Source: Evernia prunastri (taxonomy: Eukaryota > Ascomycota > Lecanoromycetes > Lecanorales > Parmeliaceae). From it: a stretch of 64,000 nt of DNA. Under the pieces are notes generated by a model that was not told where the DNA came from, did no database searches, and saw only the letters and a list, made by a program, of their open reading frames with translations. Location: the NCBI GenBank assembly GCA_003184365.1, contig NKYR01000025.1, positions 186,001 to 250,000 of the forward strand. Direction: 5' to 3'. The stretch's first letter is position 1. Every line of letters begins with the position of its first letter. The position numbers were made by a program, and so were the translations under genes. This document shows, piece by piece, positions 55,110 through 64,000 of this stretch.

Positions 55110-55634
55110 ATGCCATTCGTCAAGACCAAACTTCTTCTGTTATTCGCCCTCTTTTCATCTGAATCTCTCTCTCTGAGCATTCAACAAGCAACAAATCCAA
55201 CCAATCTCCTTCCTGGTAACACTACATTGAATGGCGATCTGCACTGTTACCCGAAGAATCCCTACAACATGGGCCCCACCGCTGAAGAATGCATCAGCGC
55301 CATTCGCCGCCTCCCTAACAGTCATATCCATGGCACATTCCATGGCCCCGGGGTCGGTGACCCCCGATTCGAGCTGCCTGTCACAAAGTCCTCCGCCCGA
55401 TGTCAAATCTGGGTCGAACTTAGGACCCTCGCTCCCGATGATGGCACTTGGTTGGGACTCAATCTAGCGGCGACGCAGTTGATAATTGCATGTGCAAACC
55501 GTGATGGTTACCTTTCAAAGAGGGGCGGTTGGATCGATGCGGGGGATAGCGATAGGATTAGGATCACTTTCGGATACTTGAGGTCTGCGCTTGACAAGGG
55601 TACCAATGACACAACGGTGGTTGGAGAGGCGTGA
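55110..55634 (+). CDS. Small secreted protein, four-Cys domain family, member 3
   Basis: A 174-aa intronless frame from the ATG at 55110. Residues 1-22 (MPFVKTKLLLLFALFSSESL) are a signal peptide. Cys at 46, 61, 98 and 128 and the Gly pair at 139-140 define the same domain as members 1 and 2. Shared segments with member 1: CISAIRRLPNSHIHGTFH, FELPVTKSSARC, DGTWLGLNLAATQLIIACA and GGWIDAGDSDRIRITF. Two Asn-glycosylation sites (NTT, NDT) are present. Function unknown. The close likeness to member 1, across the intervening two-domain gene, suggests local duplication with inversion. It shares its promoter region with member 2. Confidence 0.82.
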   Translation: MPFVKTKLLLLFALFSSESLSLSIQQATNPTNLLPGNTTLNGDLHCYPKNPYNMGPTAEECISAIRRLPNSHIHGTFHGPGVGDPRFELPVTKSSARCQIWVELRTLAPDDGTWLGLNLAATQLIIACANRDGYLSKRGGWIDAGDSDRIRITFGYLRSALDKGTNDTTVVGEA

Positions 55635-56791
55635 GCTGAACCTTTTCTGTGCTGTTTCAAAGCACGACGAAGGCTTTTTATTTCTAATGAATGTCGTTGG
55701 CTCCAAAAAGAACTGATAGGGTTCATGAATGGGTGCGCCCTATCCAGATTTCCCTAGGCTTCTGGAGGTCGTGGGCATCTAAATTAGTGATGCACTTACA
55801 TTGATCTCATTGAAACAAGTCCTTTGTGTTGCACTCGCCTCTATGTCTTCGGTCCATGGCCGGCCAAATCAATCGTAGAGTGACCAAAGGCTCGACGCAG
55901 CACTCACGATGGCAAGATCCATGGTCTTCAGAGTTGCTCCTCGACCACAATCTTTTACAAAAAGGGAAACAAATGAAAGGATCGATCAAGATTTTCAAGA
56001 GTTGACGTACAGGAAATAGAATCGATCTTGCTTGACATTATCACCTTTAGATCAGCTGGCATCGCGCTTGGAGCGGTTGGCGCGCTTGAAGGGATGGTCT
56101 TGGCAAGTAGCCACCAAATAAAATTTTGGTTACCACAATATATACTTGTCAAACGCAATCTCAAGCAGCTGCGGCTTTGCTCTTCAAATGATAGGTAATG
56201 CATATGGTGTGCTTCAAGCTTGCTCTGTATTTCTTGTTCGAATCTTGGGATCCACAAAACAGAAACATGCGTTCGGTACGAGCACGTACACTGTTGTGCG
56301 TTGCCACATACTCCGGGTTTCATATACTCATACTGCCCTTAGAGCTGTTCAGCGCGAGCTGATACCCTGAAGGCTGGTTGTCCGGAGACCTGGGACCTAC
56401 CTGAGGGCCGATCACTCATTGTGCTGTTGTTTACCTACATTGATCGAGTGAGACTCAAGTCTGCAGCAGTCTGCTGATACGCGGTATGATCGAATCTCAA
56501 ACGACTTAATGGCGAGCATTGCCAATGGTCCATGGGAGCGTATTTAAGTCAGACGTGTGATGGGTTGATGATTTTGGGCTGTATTAAACATTATTTATCT
56601 ATCTCAACAACTCCATCACATCTCAGTCTATTATACTTCCGCTTGCATTTATACCAATATGAAACGGTATAAATGGGGGTGAAATATGTGCAAAGAATAG
56701 AAAAGCGAAAGGTCTCAAGCTTCGAGTCCACCTTGCTTCGAAGAAGCAACCTCGTTGCGCTAGAGATCTCCGCACGTTCTCACACCATCTC
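55635..56791. other. Intergenic region, 1.2 kb
   Basis: Downstream of two convergent genes. Several short open stretches lack starts, domains or splice partners. No repeat or RNA is identified. Confidence 0.5.
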
Positions 56792-57381
56792 CTACAATTT
56801 CTCCGCCTTCTTCCACTTCTCGTTGACGGTGACATCGAAGGTTCCGCTGTGAAAAGTCAGTAACATTTTTTACTATGTGAACACTTGATGGTGTAACTTA
56901 CTCCTTGTGGACAACGACTCGGTGCAAGTAGCCCAGTTGCAGATACTTCTTCTGGGGGATCATCGAAGCATAGAAGGCCTCTCTGAGCTTCTCGGCCGTG
57001 ATGCAGGAACCGCACTCAATCTCCACCTGAGCGAGAGTGGGCTTGGACTTGCCGAAGGAGCCGCGGCCCTCTCCTTTGAGAGGGTGAGGCCCTTCAAGAC
57101 TGGGTCTTTGGCGCCGGCTTGAACCTGGATCGCGTGACGGTAGCGGTCAGGTTTCTTCAGCAGTTCCTATTTGATCGGCATGTCAGCGTTTGGCCTCAAT
57201 TTCAAGGATCGGAACGACTTACGCCCTGACGGTCCATGCGGTAATTCACCTTCTGGATCGTGTCGATGTGGTCACGAATGAGAAGCCAGTCCTTTTCCGT
57301 GAGTATGTTGTCCATGAAGTCGACGAGGGACTTGATGCAGCCACGCTTGAAGGTGGCGAGGTCGGAAGTATTGTTGACCAT
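56792..57381 (-). pseudogene. Small conserved-looking gene with an apparent 1-nt frameshift
   Basis: Three exons with good signals: 57381-57223, 57166-56902 and 56846-56792 (GTAAGT donors, GCTGAC and ACTGAC branch sites). The start has an ideal context (GTCACCATGG). Exon 1 and the first part of exon 2 read sensibly in one frame (ending KDPVLKGLTLSK). The rest of exon 2 and exon 3 read sensibly only in another (GEGRGSFGKSKPT... to VTVNEKWKKAEKL and TAG). The summed exon length is one nucleotide short of a multiple of three. The break lies near 57076-57084, in an A/G run. It may be a pseudogene, a sequencing or assembly deletion, or a recoding site. As it stands, the uninterrupted frame ends early, near 56957. 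I do not recognise the family. An intact product would be about 159 aa, with no signal peptide. Confidence 0.55.
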
Positions 57382-57508
57382 GGTGACTTTCTCGGGGTTC
57401 AGCTTTTTGCAGAGTGGGATTGGGTTCTGGGTTTGAAGGTGAAGAAGGACTGTAGGGAGTTAGGAAGAGAGATGGAAGGATTGTAGCATAGTTAACGAGA
57501 TATATAGG

Positions 57509-57786
57509 AGCCGTGGAAGTGCCGTGAACCCATGCTGGGGGTGGATATCAAAGCCAGAGCGTGTTACGAACACATTGTTCTCGCACAATAGCGATAGAAG
57601 CCGTGGAAGTCTCGTGACCCCATCTGCATATTGGAGTCAAACCCAAAAAGTGTTATCGACAAATTCATCTCCGCACAATGCATCGTTCTCGCATCAGGGT
57701 GGAAGCCGTGGGAGTCTCGTGACCCCGTCGGGTTGTTGAGACCAAAGCGGAAAAGTGTTAATGGACAGAATTATCCCCGCACAATG
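57509..57786 (+). repeat. Degenerate tandem repeat, three copies of about 90-105 bp
   Basis: Units begin AGCCGTGGAAGTxxCGTGA at 57509, 57599 and 57704. Each continues through an AAAGTGTTA-like block to a CGCACAAT block. Copies two and three are closest. This is the upstream flank of the frameshifted gene. Confidence 0.75.
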
Positions 57787-58275
57787 ACAAAATCTTGCGT
57801 CGGTTGCCTGAAAATTGTCGACTTCTGACCCCGTGTTGAGCTCCAAGCTTACCGGATTTGAATGCCTTTGAGCGGTGAACGCATGGTGCGAAGGGGGTTG
57901 GGCTCGAAGAGATGTCAATAGTAACCCCTTTACTCTGGAAATGGCGGCAGTTCCAGAGTCATCCGTGCTGATCACATGGGCATCTAAGGAGCAACTTTGA
58001 GCATCTTGCGCATCAAGGGAGGATAGTGTCCTGTGAAAGAAACTGGTGAGGTTTGTATTCCTGTTCAATCGATATCTCCAAAGTCAGGGGCTCTGGGTAC
58101 ACAGCTACTCGCAAGGCGCGTCAATGAACTGGTCGCCCTTGAGGGGGTTGCGGCACAAATTTTCATAATTTCATATGATTTGAATACTTAGATATAACTT
58201 CTCGATACTATCGTCCCTCTAATCCTTCCGCATCTTACAGAAATTGCACGAACGTAGACTACTAGGTGCCACGGA
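57787..58275. other. Intergenic region
   Basis: Between the tandem repeat and the end of the kinase-like gene. Nothing recognised. Confidence 0.5.
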
Positions 58276-59814
58276 TTAGTCTTCTTCCTCAGACTCCTCG
58301 TATGTCTCCCACGAACTGTCAGTGTCTGTAGCCTCATTCTCCCCAGACAGCTGAGTCTCTACCCATTCCACATGATCCTCTGCCTGCCATGAGAAGCAGA
58401 CAACGCGATCAAGTAGTTCGCGATCGAACTCGGGCAATGTCTCCTCCGCCGTTTCTACAAGCCGTGAACCCAAGCTCTTCAGCCTCTCCTTATAGCTTTG
58501 ACGAAGCATGGTGCACTGGTAATCGTTCAGATGTTCGGCGTACCACTCCTCATTATCTTTGATACAACTTGCCCTCTCCTCAGGATCGACAGTTTCTATG
58601 CTTTTGATGTCGTTGTGTTCCGGCTCGAAAGGCTCTTCTGCTGAGTCTATAAAAAGTGGCGGACGTGTCAGGAAGAGGAGTGGCGCGAGCTTGATGTTCT
58701 CCCAATCTATAACGGCGACAGGATCACCGGCGTCATCAACAAAGATATTCCATTGGGAGAGGTCTCCATGTGCGAGCATTGTGGTCATCTCGTGCGGACT
58801 CTCGGCTTTGGCGCACAACTCTGGCAAAGCTGCTCGAAGGCTGCTGATCCCAGTCGCAAGCAGCTGTAGCTCCTCTAGTCGATCTTTGAAGAGTTCTTCG
58901 TCCGGTTTTTCGTAAGGGTCATCGAGAAGGAAGAACACTGATTGGTCCAGAAACGTTCCCTTATATCTCGAGTCTTTCTCTTCGAACCGGAAGGACTCCG
59001 ACTTGTACGCCAGTGTGGCTTCTTCAACATCAAGCTTGGCGATTGCTAGAAGTGCTGAATAGTAATCCTGCAAAGACTGGAACGGCCCCCGGGATACATC
59101 GTACAACAAACGGTTCTCTTGTGTAAAGAGGTTGCTCACACATCGCCCAACGAAGAATTCAAGCTCTCTGTCTGTGTGGCGCATGTACACACTACCAATT
59201 TGATTGGAGATGATACTGGCTAGTTGAGCTGACCAGTCTGCCGCTGTCTCGGCAAGTCGGACTTTGGTGTCATAATTCATGGCTTCCCAGGAGTGGTGCA
59301 AGCCTTCGCCAGATGTGATTCGGTCCATGAGGATCCACTCGAGCCCCAGCGCGTTTTGAGTGGATGAATCATAGGCATAGATGGTTGGGATCGGGATAGA
59401 TGTGAGATGTCTGACCAGCTCAGCTGTGGCCACTTCAGATTCGACCTTGTAATACGGATCAACGGGAAGAGCAACGCGAAAGACGTAACTTCGGTCCGCG
59501 GTTTGGATGACATAGACTCTGTTGAATCCGCCGTCGGCGAGAAAACGAACAGAGATGTCTTCGTCATCTTTGCAGCCGAGCCGTTCCAGGAAAGGCCATA
59601 CAGTCTCTTTGATTCCCTCGATGCTTGGTCCGTTTAGCCAATTTGGGTCTGGGAGGAAATAGCCACGCTCGTGAGACCATCGCATAACCTTTCTCTGAGC
59701 CTCAAGAGAGAACAAGGGCGGCGCTCCTGTGTAGACCTGTATGGGATACTCGGGCCTGGGTATGCTCCTAAGCACGTCAGATGCACCAAGAACTGGGGCG
59801 CAAGGGGGATCCAT
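58276..59814 (-). CDS. Aminoglycoside-phosphotransferase-like kinase (APH fold), copy 1
   Basis: A 512-aa intronless frame starting at the ATG at 59814, the first ATG in frame. The protein-kinase-like APH fold (PF01636) is clear. The nucleotide loop is FLADGGFNRVYVIQ, with the Lys-equivalent strand nearby. The catalytic loop is LAHGDLSQWNIFVDD (Asp of HGD as base, Asn as Mg ligand), followed by VAVIDWENI (DxD/DFG equivalent). A conserved segment is PYYKVESEVATAELVRHLTS, then IPIPTIYAYDSS. The tail is very acidic (EESEEED). Fungal APH-like proteins form large families whose substrates are mostly unknown; despite the name, they are not taken as resistance genes. Paralogue of the partial gene at 62791. 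Confidence 0.9.
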   Translation of the reverse strand: MDPPCAPVLGASDVLRSIPRPEYPIQVYTGAPPLFSLEAQRKVMRWSHERGYFLPDPNWLNGPSIEGIKETVWPFLERLGCKDDEDISVRFLADGGFNRVYVIQTADRSYVFRVALPVDPYYKVESEVATAELVRHLTSIPIPTIYAYDSSTQNALGLEWILMDRITSGEGLHHSWEAMNYDTKVRLAETAADWSAQLASIISNQIGSVYMRHTDRELEFFVGRCVSNLFTQENRLLYDVSRGPFQSLQDYYSALLAIAKLDVEEATLAYKSESFRFEEKDSRYKGTFLDQSVFFLLDDPYEKPDEELFKDRLEELQLLATGISSLRAALPELCAKAESPHEMTTMLAHGDLSQWNIFVDDAGDPVAVIDWENIKLAPLLFLTRPPLFIDSAEEPFEPEHNDIKSIETVDPEERASCIKDNEEWYAEHLNDYQCTMLRQSYKERLKSLGSRLVETAEETLPEFDRELLDRVVCFSWQAEDHVEWVETQLSGENEATDTDSSWETYEESEEED

Positions 59815-60385
59815 GTCTGTAACGAAAACAAGTTGAAATGACTTATGGGAAACTTCGTTATATGAAAATGAAGGTGTTCTTTCCTTACACTTGGGGGAAG
59901 TGATAATGGTCAGGGTGTTGACAATGAGCACTTGTTCTTTGTTCTATGTGTCAATCACATTGAAGAAATCGCGGCCGCTTGATACATTACAAAGAACAAA
60001 GAGATGGATTCCACCTCTCTCGTGACTCGGAAAAGTATGTTCGGACGCTACGGACGCTGTTATCGTTCAAAGTGTTAAGAGAACTCCTGAACACCGTCGA
60101 GATCTCTTAGCTCTGGCGTCCACAAGCCTTGACTTCAGCGAGAAGCATCTTAGTACCGTATTTGAACGCCGCTTCGAGAAGTGCTACAGGCCATAGCGGA
60201 AAGACGATACATTTCGCAAAAAGCCAGGATTCAGAGGTCAACCAATTGTTTAGCTTGGCGTCTCGGCTTATCTTCGGAAGCGCTACTCGTATCGATTGAA
60301 AAAGTTTGCCATTTTCTTCCCGAGCGGCTTCCGAGGCTCAGAATATTTTACAATTTACTCGAATTGCTATGTATCGTGGTCAAAA
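59815..60385. other. Divergent intergenic region
   Basis: Between the APH-like gene (-) and the Lys-rich protein gene (+). No gene recognised; probably both promoters. Confidence 0.5.
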
Positions 60386-61785
60386 ATGCACAAAACGAGC
60401 TATGGGCCTGGTCCCGATACCAAGGGTGGAGGCTTTAAAGGTGGGCCAAAGCGATGGACTGGTCGTGGGCCCGCGCCCGCGCGACACATACCATGGCCGG
60501 AGGTATGACTCTCTGAGGCTCAATGGTTACGAAGCTTACAAGTACCGTGCTAGATTTTCAAGCATCATATCTCCGTTGTCGAAGGGCATCTGAAGATGAT
60601 TGACATGGTACGGAAGCACACCGTGGAGGGAACAGGGAATTACCGCACGATCATGGGCTGTGTGGATCGAGCGAAGGAGATGCTGCAAGTCTCGAAGAAT
60701 ATTTCCAGAACATTTGTACGATCGATTTTGGAGCCTAGCATACTCCCGCATATACTAACAGGGACTAGGTAGCACCGCCGAATCAACGCGAGCAAGTGCC
60801 CTTGGGATCCTCGTCTGCTTCTATGTACCCCGGATACTCGCCTGCGGATCACGAGTATGGAAAAGCAGCAGAGGAGTATGGAAAGGCGGCTGCGGAAGCC
60901 AGAGCACAAGGCATAGAGCTCAAGCACCCAGATGCCGACTACGAGATCGGTCAGGCTAAAGGCATAAAGAGAAAAACGTTGTCGGAGATCCAGGAAGCAA
61001 AGGCTGACAAGAGTAGAACGACTGGTACTGGCAGTGGAAGTGGTTCAGGCTCAGGCTCCGAGGGCCCAATCAAGCACAAAGCCAAAGTTCAAGAGCCCGC
61101 TGCCACCAGCGGACAAGCAAGCATGGAGAAGGCACAGGAAGCGATTCCAGAAGGCGACAACCCATACTTTGTCATTGATACCAAGCCTACGCCTGTCAAC
61201 TTACCAGGAATTACCTTCCAGTCTCCTAAGCGAAGTGCGTCTCCCCCAGAAGCTATCGAAGCTAAGAAACACAAAAAAGCGAAGAAGGCACGTGACGGCG
61301 AGATCCCAATAGGCGAGAATGTAGAAGCGATCATGACTGAGGATATATCTGCGCAAGTCGATGCGCGGATGAAGGAGAAGGAGGAAAAGCGGAAGATGAA
61401 AGGGGAGAAGAAGCGCAAGCGAGGACCAGAGGGCGAGCCTGATGCAGCGGTTGAGGAATCTCAGCCTCCTGCAGAGACTTCTACCACCGCAGCAGAGGCG
61501 GAGACACCCGAGAAGAAAAAGAAGAAGAAGGCTAAGAAGGATGAGGAAAAGCCGTTACCAGATCAGACTGCATCGAAGAAGCGACCGAGTGAGGAGGTTG
61601 GTGAAGTAGAGGATGGCGAGGGCAAGAAGAAGCGGAAGGTCAAAAAGTCGGAGGAAGAGCCACTTCGGGATCAGACTGCTTCGAAGAAGCGTGCTGGCGA
61701 GGAGGAGGAGGAAGCGGATGAGGGAAAGGGCAAGAAGAAGAGGCGGAAGAAGAGCAAGGAGACGGCAACAGCTAGTGATGCATAG
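60386..61785 (+). CDS. Lys-rich, probably nucleolar protein of unknown function
   Basis: Exons 60386-60502, 60554-60715 and 60769-61785 give 431 aa. The introns are 51 and 53 nt, the second with a perfect ACTAAC branch site. The N-terminus is Gly/Pro/Arg-rich (GGGFKGGPKRWTGRGPAPAR). A folded-looking helical segment (about residues 36-93: EIFKHHISVVEGHLKMIDMV, GCVDRAKEMLQVSKNISRTF) spans intron 1. The central part has a (SG)n run and the motif NPYFVIDTKPTPVNLPGI. The C-terminal third is an alternation of Lys runs (KKKKKKAKK) and acidic patches. It includes two copies of a segment ending DQTASKKR, typical of nucleolar proteins. I cannot name the family. It lies between two paralogous APH-like genes. 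Confidence 0.75.
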
Positions 61786-62790
61786 GCTCTATGACACTGA
61801 AGTCTTATGGCAAGAGTGATGATAGTTGCGTGCGTGCAGATAGCTACATTCGTGATGTGAGGCAGGGTTGATGAAGGGTATGGAGACTAAGGTAGTATCT
61901 ACGGCAAGCTTCTTTTGACGATCATGTAAACAATAGTATATGGTATACCTAGATACTGTACTCTGAAGCGGAGTATTGTGAAGCATTCTTCAGTGCTTTT
62001 TATCAGACATAGTATCTCGACGATGGAAGATGTGAAGTTCCTTTTGCTTGACGTCCCAAGTCACCTTTGATTTAACTCTTAAGTGCCATAGAATACCTAG
62101 TCACTCGGTATGCGTGGTGCCTGCCGATTTCTCCACCTCCCTTCCTCACCCAACCAATTTTTGGAAGATTGTGTCCATTTCGACACAATGACGCCTGAAA
62201 GAAAGACTAGACAGCTCATTGGACAGATCATCATAGGTCCACACTACCCTCACGTACAGCCCTGCATTTCTTAATCTCCGTACTCCCAAGTTATGCTCTC
62301 TGCCCGCTCTTTTTCCGGAACCTGATTTGCTGAACTACAGCATCCCCTCTCGATTTCGCACGGGATAGGCTTACCTTGCACCATTATTGTATCGCTGGAA
62401 CCTCTTAGAAGCAAGCTGCTGCTTTCGAAACATCTTCTTCCCCTTGTCTTCTGGCAAGTGTTTGACTGCGCCCTGTATGTTGATAATCCCCTGCTCTTTT
62501 ACTTCGCATGGCGTGCTTGAAGTATTTCCCGCCTCTGAAACATCCTATTTCCTGATGCCATCCACTCATCGGACCCTCTTCCACTCCTCACAAGGACTCT
62601 GGCTTTTTCTTAACACAACGACCTGCTAAACCCCAAATATCGCCTTTGGACCATCTTTTTCCGTTGACAATTCTGTCGTCCACATTAAACCTGACTTCCT
62701 CGGGCCACATCATCAACCTACAGGACACAGCAAACCATCTACAGACGCCATCAGCAATTTAAAAGCCCCAGAAAACCCTCCGATCCAAAG
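61786..62790. other. Intergenic region, 1 kb
   Basis: Upstream of the partial APH-like gene. The last 400 bases are C/T-rich, like a fungal leader. Nothing else is recognised. Confidence 0.5.
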
Positions 62791-64000
62791 ATGCCTCTTC
62801 CCCCCGCCAAGACTTCGCTGCCTCCAACCTCCGTTACGAATTCAAGCCTCGGGTCAAGCTCTGGTGCTGCAGCGCCGCCCCGTGGGGTTGCAATGCCTTA
62901 CAGGCCAGCGCAAGCAAGCATTAAGAAGACTCCATCCATAGAGAGGTTCTTAGGCAGCTTTCACGGACACTTCGTCTACGGCGCGGATTCCACCACTGCC
63001 AACTGTCCGTCGACCAGAGCCCCAGGAACCGAAAATGCAGGTCCTAGTGCCTCGAATGTCAGACAGGCATCATCCAGTCGCTCCACTGGCCTACCGGCGA
63101 AGCGAGATGTAGGCAAAGAAAGCACCGCCGCCACTACAGCATCTCTGTTTGTGATCAAAAAAGTACCGCTGCCAAAATTCCCAATTCGCGTGTTCACAGG
63201 GGAACCTCCACCTTTCTCCCTTGAACTTCAGAAGCGGAAGATACGCTGGAGATATGACTGGTTCCAGGACGTTACGCTGTACTGCATCCAGGACCCAGAT
63301 ATCCACCGTATCCAGGAGACCGCTCGACCTTACGTGAAGTCCATCGCCCCAAAAGCAGCCACCATTACCGTGGATCTGTTGGCGCGAGGATCATTCAATC
63401 ATGCATACAATATCACAGCAGAGAACCTTGCTATTGGATTCCGCCAGGAGTACATCTTTCGTACTTCTCTCCCCGTGTGGCCGTACTACAAAGTCGAGAG
63501 CGACGTCGCCACGACGGAATTCGTCAGGCATACGACTAGTATTCCGGTCCCAACAATCTACGTCTTCGACTCTAATCCGAACAACAGCCTTGGTTTCGAA
63601 TGGATGCTCATGGAAAAGGTCCAAGGAACGCCGTTGCACGACGTCTGGGACACCATGAAGTTTGACGCAAAGCATGCTCTTACCCGAAAAGTCGCGAGCT
63701 GGATGGCAGAGCTGTCTCGATTCGAGTTCAGCAAGATTGGATCCATCTTCATGCGATCTCGCCAACATCAACTGGAGTTCTACATCGGACCTACAATACA
63801 TGAGCGTCTATTTGAGCATGACCGAATTTCCCATCAGATCTACCGCGGACCTTTTCAATCGGTACAAGCTCTGTACGATGCGATACTCGAGTTGGCGGAG
63901 AGACATTACAATGACCCCAGACATACCGCCCGTCATGCGCTGGAAGACTCCATGACACGAGAGTCAGACATGGACGCGCAACCCTCTACCCGAGATCTGA
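62791..64000 (+). CDS. Aminoglycoside-phosphotransferase-like kinase (APH fold), copy 2, partial
   Basis: Open from the ATG at 62791 to the window end (403 codons, no stop reached), so the 3' end is missing. The first 110 residues are Ser/Ala-rich and look disordered. The kinase-like part follows: FTGEPPPFSLELQKRKIRW, LLARGSFNHAYNI (nucleotide loop), PYYKVESDVATTEFVRH, then TSIPVPTIYVFDSN and LGFEWMLMEKVQGTPLHDVW. These match copy 1 almost segment by segment (GAPPLFSLEAQRK; PYYKVESEVATAELVRH; TSIPIPTIYAYDSS; LGLEWILMDRI). The HGD catalytic loop would lie beyond the window. No intron is needed so far. Substrate unknown. Confidence 0.88.
   Translation, partial: MPLPPAKTSLPPTSVTNSSLGSSSGAAAPPRGVAMPYRPAQASIKKTPSIERFLGSFHGHFVYGADSTTANCPSTRAPGTENAGPSASNVRQASSSRSTGLPAKRDVGKESTAATTASLFVIKKVPLPKFPIRVFTGEPPPFSLELQKRKIRWRYDWFQDVTLYCIQDPDIHRIQETARPYVKSIAPKAATITVDLLARGSFNHAYNITAENLAIGFRQEYIFRTSLPVWPYYKVESDVATTEFVRHTTSIPVPTIYVFDSNPNNSLGFEWMLMEKVQGTPLHDVWDTMKFDAKHALTRKVASWMAELSRFEFSKIGSIFMRSRQHQLEFYIGPTIHERLFEHDRISHQIYRGPFQSVQALYDAILELAERHYNDPRHTARHALEDSMTRESDMDAQPSTRDL

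Noticed and set aside
58276..59814. Reading the APH-like gene as an antibiotic-resistance gene or transfer from bacteria
   Set aside because: APH-fold proteins of this kind are large native fungal families; there is a paralogue in the same window and base use is like the neighbours.

Overview
The window is nuclear DNA of a filamentous ascomycete (Pezizomycotina; I cannot fix the class). The evidence is short introns (mostly 49-90 nt, GT...AG, with CTAAC/CTGAC-type branch sites), an intron-containing tRNA-Tyr, and fungal gene families: a C2H2 plus fungal_trans regulator, a GPI-type GH16 enzyme, a two-domain FEX fluoride exporter, a fungal rhodopsin-fold membrane protein, and single-copy eukaryotic housekeeping genes (RRP5, CDT2-like, eIF4B, SEC2-like, Ras-GEF). 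All exon boundaries were read by eye from splice signals. Every multi-exon model given here keeps one open frame across its junctions, except the gene at 56.8-57.4 kb.

Layout. 0.3-5.9 kb: two secreted-protein genes, a 956-aa Ser/Thr-rich protein (-) and a 370-aa protein that may be a degenerate metalloprotease-like protein (+). 7.2-11.0 kb: FAD monooxygenase (-), tRNA-Tyr (-), FEX (+). 12.5-15.2 kb: GH16 glycosidase and a small Ala/Pro-rich secreted protein. 15.2-18.1 kb: gene-free, with strong polypurine/polypyrimidine tracts. 18.1-20.8 kb: zinc-finger regulator (-). 24.5-28.4 kb: SH3-WW-RasGEF (+). 30.2-31.9 kb: rhodopsin-fold membrane protein (+). 33.7-35.4 kb: heme-oxygenase-like protein (+). 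35.9-37.9 kb: unknown protein (-). 38.5-39.3 kb: Sec2-type coiled coil (-). 40.7-42.8 kb: eIF4B (-). 43.2-44.2 kb: Tim17-type membrane protein (+). 44.4-46.6 kb: Cdt2-type WD40 protein (-), head to head with RRP5 (+, 46.9-52.3 kb).

52.7-55.6 kb is the most unusual block. Three neighbouring genes encode secreted proteins that share one four-cysteine domain, duplicated inside the middle protein. Next come a small gene with an apparent 1-nt frameshift (56.8-57.4 kb), a degenerate tandem repeat, and two paralogous APH-type kinase genes (58.3-59.8 kb, and 62.8 kb to the window end) around a Lys-rich, probably nucleolar protein.

There is no operon logic and no convincing secondary-metabolite cluster. 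I saw no transposon, reverse transcriptase or CRISPR array. The housekeeping block (38-52 kb) is compact. The accessory, secreted-protein and signalling regions are separated by 1-3.6 kb intergenic tracts rich in microsatellites and in a recurring TAGGTA/TACCTA motif.
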